From: Methylothermaceae bacteria B42
GTDB lineage: Bacteria; Pseudomonadota; Gammaproteobacteria; Methylococcales; Methylothermaceae
Length of the DNA stretch: 64,000 bases
Assembly (NCBI GenBank): GCA_001566965.1
Contig: LSNW01000007.1
Span: 92,146 to 156,145 of the forward strand
Direction of reading: 5' to 3'
A model generated the notes under the pieces. It saw nothing but the letters and a program-made list of their open reading frames with translations. It was not told the origin of the DNA and made no database searches. This document shows positions 59,271-64,000 of the stretch, piece after piece. A program made the translations under genes and the position numbers. How positions within the stretch are numbered: position 1 is the stretch's first letter; every line of letters starts with the position of its first letter.

Positions 59271-60009
59271 TTTGACCCGGCTGCTTGCGCAGGTTTTCTT
59301 GAAACCCCCGCCCCTTCAACAACTCAATAGCGTCTTTCACCATGGCTGGATTGCCACAAATCATGACTTGGCTGTCTTCTGGTTGTAACGCGATGCCTGC
59401 CTTCGACTCGAGGATCCCCTCCTCGATTGCCGTTGTAATCCGCGCGTGAATCATGCCTTGCGCTTTTTCTCGAGTCACACAGGCAAAATCAATGAATTGT
59501 TGGGGATGCTGATTGTGAAACCCCTGAATTACTTCCCGGTACGCCAATTCAGACGTGGTACGCACCCCGTGGACCAAAACAATTTTTTCAAACCGTTGCC
59601 ATGGGGTTATGGTTTTCAAAATGGATAAAAAAGGCCCCAGCGCCGTGCCCGTGGCCAACATCCATAAATAGCGGCCTTCCGGTACATGACTTAAAGTAAA
59701 AATCCCCGCGCCGCGGCGGCTGACCCAAACTGTATCTCCCGCTTTCAAAGCCGCCAACCGGGGAGTCAGCTTGCCCCCCGGCACCACAATGAAATAGAAA
59801 TCCAATGGCCGTTCGTCCGGTGCATTGACATAAGAATAAGGCCGGCTGACAAATTCTTCTCCAATGGGCAATCCCAAACGCCCGAACTGCCCCGCCTCAA
59901 AAGGTGCTATCTCCGCTTCCACCCGCAATGAATACAACCGCTCTGCCCAGCGGTACAATTCCACGACTGTCCCCTGGCACCATTTGCGCGAATCGATTTC
60001 TACTGTCAT
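59248..60009 (-). CDS. fpr: Ferredoxin-NADP(+) reductase
   Basis: This 253-residue enzyme exchanges electrons between NADPH and ferredoxin or flavodoxin. The FAD-binding motif SRPYSYVNAP and the NADP site MLATGTALGPFLSIL are visible. The C-terminus ends in ERYW, close to the aromatic C-terminus of E. coli Fpr. FdxA (33494-33823) and others are possible substrates. It is divergent from the zinc-ribbon gene, with 66 bases between. Confidence 0.95.
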   Translation of the reverse strand: MTVEIDSRKWCQGTVVELYRWAERLYSLRVEAEIAPFEAGQFGRLGLPIGEEFVSRPYSYVNAPDERPLDFYFIVVPGGKLTPRLAALKAGDTVWVSRRGAGIFTLSHVPEGRYLWMLATGTALGPFLSILKTITPWQRFEKIVLVHGVRTTSELAYREVIQGFHNQHPQQFIDFACVTREKAQGMIHARITTAIEEGILESKAGIALQPEDSQVMICGNPAMVKDAIELLKGRGFQENLRKQPGQITTERYW

Positions 60010-60075
60010 GTTCTCTCCCCTTGGGTTTCTATACGTATAATAGTTCTCTATTTTTTATTCACGAGCAACTATGAC

Positions 60076-60597
60076 ATGAATCAAAAGCAAACTTTACCCT
60101 TGGATGAAGCGCTTTCCCATGCCTACGACCGCATCAGCGAGTTGGCACAAAAAACTCTTGGTGAAAAAGACCGGCAAAATGCCCAAGCCGTGGCTGATAG
60201 TGTTCATGAAGCCAAAGAACTCTTGCTCAAAACCGGCGAAATCCCCCAGGAACACGCCGAAGATATCGCAGCTTCGGTACTGCGGGACTTGCACGATGCC
60301 GCCGAACACTTGTTGATGGAGGAAAGAGATCTGACCGATTGGCTGCGCCTGGATCTGCTTTTGATTGAAAAAAAGCTGCTGCACCGCTTTCAAACGCTTG
60401 TGGATTTCACCAAAGTGGAACTTTCCCACCTTAAAAAGACCCTGCAACGCCTGGATGAATGGCGCACCGGTGAAATCACCACTATCGGCACCCTGCAATG
60501 TAAAAAATGCGGGGAAATCCTGCATTTTCATAAAACCGGGCGTATTCCGCCTTGCCCCAAGTGCAAAGGCACGCTATTCCAGCGAGTCAAGGACTAA
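60076..60597 (+). CDS. Zinc-ribbon protein, DUF1451 (YbeL-like)
   Basis: This 173-residue protein has an amphipathic helical N-terminal part (about 1-135, LSHAYDRISELAQKTL and later LLHRFQTLVDFTKVELSHLK). It has a C-terminal zinc ribbon with two CxxC pairs (QCKKCGE and CPKCKG). The order fits DUF1451 proteins such as E. coli YbeL. The function of the family is not known; it is neither clearly a DNA nor an RNA binder from sequence. It stands between fpr and nasA. Confidence 0.83.
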   Translation: MNQKQTLPLDEALSHAYDRISELAQKTLGEKDRQNAQAVADSVHEAKELLLKTGEIPQEHAEDIAASVLRDLHDAAEHLLMEERDLTDWLRLDLLLIEKKLLHRFQTLVDFTKVELSHLKKTLQRLDEWRTGEITTIGTLQCKKCGEILHFHKTGRIPPCPKCKGTLFQRVKD

Positions 60598-60675
60598 TTC
60601 TGTGCCTGTCACGATCACCAGCTCATTCATAATACGCCATTTCGGTTCCACTAACTTTAATTACCAGAAAAATTA

Positions 60676-63330
60676 ATGATCGCTACCCCTCCCTCGTGTC
60701 AGACTACTTGCCCTTACTGCGGGGTTGGTTGCGGGGTGCAAGTTACTTGTACTGAGAATCAACCCCTTCTAATTGAAGGCGACCCTACCCATCCCGCCAA
60801 TTTGGGACGATTGTGCTCCAAAGGCAGCGCACTGGGGGAAACCGTGGAACTTCCAGGCCGCTTGCTTTACCCCCAAATTGGCGGGCGCCAAACCAGTTGG
60901 GACGAAGCGATAACCACCGTTGCGGAAAAATTCAGGCAAACGATAGCCAAATATGGCCCGGAATCGCTGGCCTTTTATGTTTCAGGACAACTACTTACCG
61001 AGGATTACTATGTCGCCAACAAGCTAATGAAGGGATTTATTGGCTCTGCCAATATCGATACCAATTCCCGACTATGCATGTCCACGCCAGTGGTAGCGCA
61101 TCAACGCGCTTTTGGAGAAGACTTAGTACCTGCTTGCTATGCAGATCTGGAACAGGCCGAGATGGTCGTGCTCGCCGGGAGCAATTTGGCCTGGTGCCAC
61201 CCTGTGCTATTTAGGCGGCTCAATGAGGCACCGGTGGAACAGTTTGTGGTTACCATTGATCCCCGACGCACTTACACCACCTCCTTCGGAGGCTTGCACC
61301 TAGCCATCAAACCCGGTACCGATGCGGTATTATTCAATGGCCTGCTGGTTTATTTGTACGACCACAATCAACAAAATGAAAACTTTGTCACCCTCCATAC
61401 CGAAGGGTTGAAAGCCACCATTGCCGCAGCTCGCGCCAGTTCCCCCGATATCGCCACGGTAGCCCGGATTTGCGAGCTAAACGCCGAAGACGTGGAAACA
61501 TTTTATCGCCATTTTGCCGCCACCGAGCGGGTGGTAAGCGCCTACTCCCAAGGGTTAAATCAATCCACCAGCGGTGTGAACAAGATCAATGCCTTGATTA
61601 ATTGCCATCTAATTACTGGCCGAATTGGCAAACCCGGCGCTGGCCCCTTCTCACTCACCGGCCAACCCAACGCTATGGGAGGACGGGAAGTGGGCGGCTT
61701 ATCCAGTCAGCTTGCTGCCCATATGGCCTTGGAGAACGAAGCAGACCGCCAACGGGTACAGCAATTTTGGCAATCTCCCACCATTGCAGAAAAGCCAGGG
61801 TTCAAAGCCACGGCCTTGTTTGATGCTATTTTGGAGGGGAAAATCAAGGCAATATGGATTATGGCCACCAATCCCGTAGTAAGCCTGCCTGATGCCGATC
61901 ACGTACGCCGTGCACTGGAATGTTGTCCTTTGGTAGTCATTTCTGAATGCGTGCAGACAACCGATACCGCTGTGCTAGCAGACGTGTTGCTGCCGGCGGC
62001 GACTTGGGGAGAGAAAGACGGCACCGTCACCAATTCCGCCCGGGTAATTTCCCGTCAGCGGACTTTTCGCCGTCCACCTGGAGAAGCTCAACCGGATTGG
62101 TGGATCATTGCCCAAGTTGCAAAAGCGATGGGCTATGGCAACTTTTTTGATTACAATTCTCCCGCCCAAATTTTTCGCGAACATGCTGCTTTGTCAAGCG
62201 TAGGGAATAATGGCCAACGCTTGTTCGATATCAGCGCGCTCGCCTCTCTGAGCGATGAACAATACGATGCATTAAGCCCCGTCCCTTGGCCCATTACCCA
62301 AACCTCTCGGAAGGGGGTAACCCGGCTATTTACCGATGGGTACTTTCCCACCGACAATGGCCGGGCCCGCTTCGTCGCCGTGGAACCCCGCCTACCTGCA
62401 AGATCCCCCGATGACAGCCGCCCTTTGGTACTCAACACCGGACGGGTTCGGGATCAGTGGCATACCATGACCCGTACCGGCACCTCATTACGGCTTTCTG
62501 GCCATACGCCAGAACCCTTTGTTGCGGTACACCCCAGTGACGCTGATAAACTGGCGCTACGCCACAAAGAACTGGCTTGGATAAGGGGGCACAGCGGCCA
62601 CGAGATCTTGGCGCGGGTTCATGTCAGTCCGCGTCAACGCCCGGGGAGTGTATTTGTTCCCATGCACTGGAACGACTTTTATACCAGTCAGGGCCGGGTC
62701 AATACGTTGCTGGAAAATCTTGTCGATCCTTTGTCCGGACAACCCGAATTCAAGCATCAGCCGGTTTCCGTGCTTCCCTGCCATTGCGAATGGTTTGGGT
62801 TTTATATCACCCGGGTAGAGCTGCATCCTCAGTTGAAATACGCCTTGTATTGGGCCAGAGTACGCCTGGGTCACGAATTGTGGCGTTATGAAGTGGCGGG
62901 AAATGACGAGCCCAAAGCTTGGCCAGCCCGCGCCCGTGAACTGTTGGAGGACGAACAGGGGGTATGGATTGAATATCACGACAGCGTCCGCAATCAGTAC
63001 CGCGCCGCAGTGCTTCATGAAGAAAAGCTGGCGGCCTGTGTCTATATCAGCCGCGACCCACAAGTACCACCCCGCGATTGGCTGATTGAATTGTTCGAGC
63101 GCGAGCACCTTACCAAAGACGAGCGGATGTCTTTGCTATTTGGCCGTGAAGGCGATGAAGTCATTGACGATCATACCGTTTGCGCCTGTTTTAAAGTTTC
63201 TGAACCCAAGATTCGCCAAGCCATTAAGGAAGGCTATCAAACGGTGGAAGAGATTGGCCAAATATTAGGGGCCGGGCAAAAATGTGGCTCGTGCTTGCCG
63301 GAACTCCAGGAATTGGTTTCTAGAAAGTAA
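60676..63330 (+). CDS. nasA: Assimilatory nitrate reductase, catalytic subunit (NasA type)
   Basis: This 884-residue cytoplasmic molybdenum enzyme reduces nitrate to nitrite. The N-terminal 4Fe-4S site is C12-x2-C15-x3-C19 with a further cysteine near 47 (LCSKG). The Mo-ligand cysteine is in NSRLCMSTP near residue 137. The C-terminus (about 825-884) is a BFD-like 2Fe-2S domain: VCACFKVSEP, then GAGQKCGSCLPELQEL, with four cysteines, as in NasA proteins that also bind a second cluster. No signal peptide is present, so it is not Nap. The nitrite reductase and nitrate transporter are not in the window. Confidence 0.95.
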   Translation: MIATPPSCQTTCPYCGVGCGVQVTCTENQPLLIEGDPTHPANLGRLCSKGSALGETVELPGRLLYPQIGGRQTSWDEAITTVAEKFRQTIAKYGPESLAFYVSGQLLTEDYYVANKLMKGFIGSANIDTNSRLCMSTPVVAHQRAFGEDLVPACYADLEQAEMVVLAGSNLAWCHPVLFRRLNEAPVEQFVVTIDPRRTYTTSFGGLHLAIKPGTDAVLFNGLLVYLYDHNQQNENFVTLHTEGLKATIAAARASSPDIATVARICELNAEDVETFYRHFAATERVVSAYSQGLNQSTSGVNKINALINCHLITGRIGKPGAGPFSLTGQPNAMGGREVGGLSSQLAAHMALENEADRQRVQQFWQSPTIAEKPGFKATALFDAILEGKIKAIWIMATNPVVSLPDADHVRRALECCPLVVISECVQTTDTAVLADVLLPAATWGEKDGTVTNSARVISRQRTFRRPPGEAQPDWWIIAQVAKAMGYGNFFDYNSPAQIFREHAALSSVGNNGQRLFDISALASLSDEQYDALSPVPWPITQTSRKGVTRLFTDGYFPTDNGRARFVAVEPRLPARSPDDSRPLVLNTGRVRDQWHTMTRTGTSLRLSGHTPEPFVAVHPSDADKLALRHKELAWIRGHSGHEILARVHVSPRQRPGSVFVPMHWNDFYTSQGRVNTLLENLVDPLSGQPEFKHQPVSVLPCHCEWFGFYITRVELHPQLKYALYWARVRLGHELWRYEVAGNDEPKAWPARARELLEDEQGVWIEYHDSVRNQYRAAVLHEEKLAACVYISRDPQVPPRDWLIELFEREHLTKDERMSLLFGREGDEVIDDHTVCACFKVSEPKIRQAIKEGYQTVEEIGQILGAGQKCGSCLPELQELVSRK

Positions 63331-63393
63331 TTCTAGCCTTGAATACCCTTTCCAAAACGCTCTCCATGCGTCTTTTTAGCCTTTTACGGATTT

Positions 63394-64000
63394 TCATCGA
63401 TATAAGTAAACTTTGGGAGGTTCGGATTCACGAATATACCCCCGATACATCCCTGGGGTATTAAAAACCATTGTGATGTTGCCGCTACGGTCCAGTCCAA
63501 TCACCCCGCCTTTCCCGCCTTGGGGCTCAAGAGTGCCATGGATAACGCCCTTGGCTGCCTTCGCCAAGGATTGCCCCAGATATTTCATTTGTACTGAGAT
63601 CTCTTGGCCCACCACCTGACGGATGAAAAATTCCCCATGGCCAGTGGCAGAAATCGCACAAATGGCATTGTCAGCAAAAGTCCCTGTGCCAATGATAGCC
63701 GAATCCCCTACTCTTCCCGGGTGTGTATTGGGAGTACCGCCTGTGGAAGTGCCAGCAGCGAGATTCCCGTACCGATCTAAGGCCACCGCGCCAACGGTGC
63801 CCAATCCATGAGAATGTGACCATTCTCTAGTCTTCGAGTAGAAATAAGACGGCGGGACAATGTCAATCCCGTGTTCGGCGGCAAAGCGTTGGGCGCCTTC
63901 TGCAACCAACAACACCAGACCCTGGTCAGCCCGGATGGCAAATATGTGGTTACCGCCAACACGCTCAGTGCGACCATTTCCATCGTCGACACCGCCACCA
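63394..64000 (-). CDS. Isoaspartyl peptidase/L-asparaginase (3' part)
   Basis: The gene runs off the window, so only its C-terminal 202 codons are present. It belongs to the Ntn-hydrolase plant-type asparaginase family. The nucleophilic threonine is in GLGTVGAVALDRYG, where the proenzyme cleaves itself, and the substrate loop GTSTGGTPNTHPGRVGDS follows. It removes isoaspartyl residues or hydrolyses asparagine. A short hairpin (ACGC/GCGT with a T run) near 63358-63377 between this gene and nasA could be a weak terminator. Confidence 0.93.
   Translation of the reverse strand, partial: GGGVDDGNGRTERVGGNHIFAIRADQGLVLLVAEGAQRFAAEHGIDIVPPSYFYSKTREWSHSHGLGTVGAVALDRYGNLAAGTSTGGTPNTHPGRVGDSAIIGTGTFADNAICAISATGHGEFFIRQVVGQEISVQMKYLGQSLAKAAKGVIHGTLEPQGGKGGVIGLDRSGNITMVFNTPGMYRGYIRESEPPKVYLYR

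Overview
The window looks like the chromosome of a gammaproteobacterium. It carries a complete EF-P beta-lysylation set (efp, epmA, epmB), a glrK-qseG-glrR two-component operon, lolB in an ispE-prs neighbourhood, cysB, gshA, and a full S10-spc-alpha ribosomal superoperon with rpoA. The base composition looks moderate in GC (not computed). I cannot fix the genus. The mix of an ETF/ETF-QO module, citramalate synthase, an FeS-type CysH and a NasA-type nitrate reductase fits an environmental, autotroph- or methylotroph-like lineage, but that is only an impression.

Layout. 1-4937 (+): the lysS tail, thrC, cimA, a periplasmic cupredoxin and an Lpd-like flavoprotein that has lost its catalytic Cys and His. 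4972-5534 (-): a ccdAB toxin-antitoxin pair with its promoter/operator. 5653-8180: a FadL-type porin diverging from an HCCA-isomerase/thioesterase pair. 8235-10725 (+): HDOD protein, FliK-like protein and FlhB C-terminal-like protein. 10726-12962: an AT-rich accessory patch with one gene, a predicted PycTM-like membrane domain fused to a DUF3616 domain, flanked by gene-free sequence with possible relics. 12963-19907 (-): polA, rhodanese, ETF-QO, etfA, etfB. 19974-22672 (+): rnd and a fused phosphotransferase/P-loop kinase. 22680-27632 (-): efp-epmA-glrK-qseG-glrR, diverging from epmB (+). 28806-33823: a small lipoprotein, gshA, cysH, cysB (-), a TauE/SafE permease and fdxA. 33875-48474 (-): tuf and the 26 ribosomal protein, secY and rpoA genes behind it. 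48533-48813 (-): tRNA-Tyr, tRNA-Gly, tRNA-Thr. 48884-54461 (-): pth, rplY, prs, tRNA-Gln, ispE, lolB and a TPR lipoprotein. 54606-59270 (+): hemA, prfA, prmC, a JAMM protease, rtcA. 59248-64000: fpr (-), a zinc-ribbon protein, nasA and the 3' part of an isoaspartyl peptidase gene (-).

How the parts work together. The largest block supplies the translation machinery: ribosomal proteins, EF-Tu, tRNAs, EF-P with its modifying enzymes, RF1 with its methylase, and Pth. A second group handles sulfur and thiols (cysH, cysB, gshA, possibly the permease). A third group moves electrons (ETF, ETF-QO, ferredoxin, Fpr, NasA).

The most unusual items are the PycTM-DUF3616 fusion (11077-12582), the active-site-degenerate Lpd paralogue next to a cupredoxin (3139-4937), a tRNA(Tyr-Gly-Thr)-tuf array joined directly to rpsJ, and two related copies of an uncharacterised intergenic inverted-repeat element (18062-18168 and 31464-31554).
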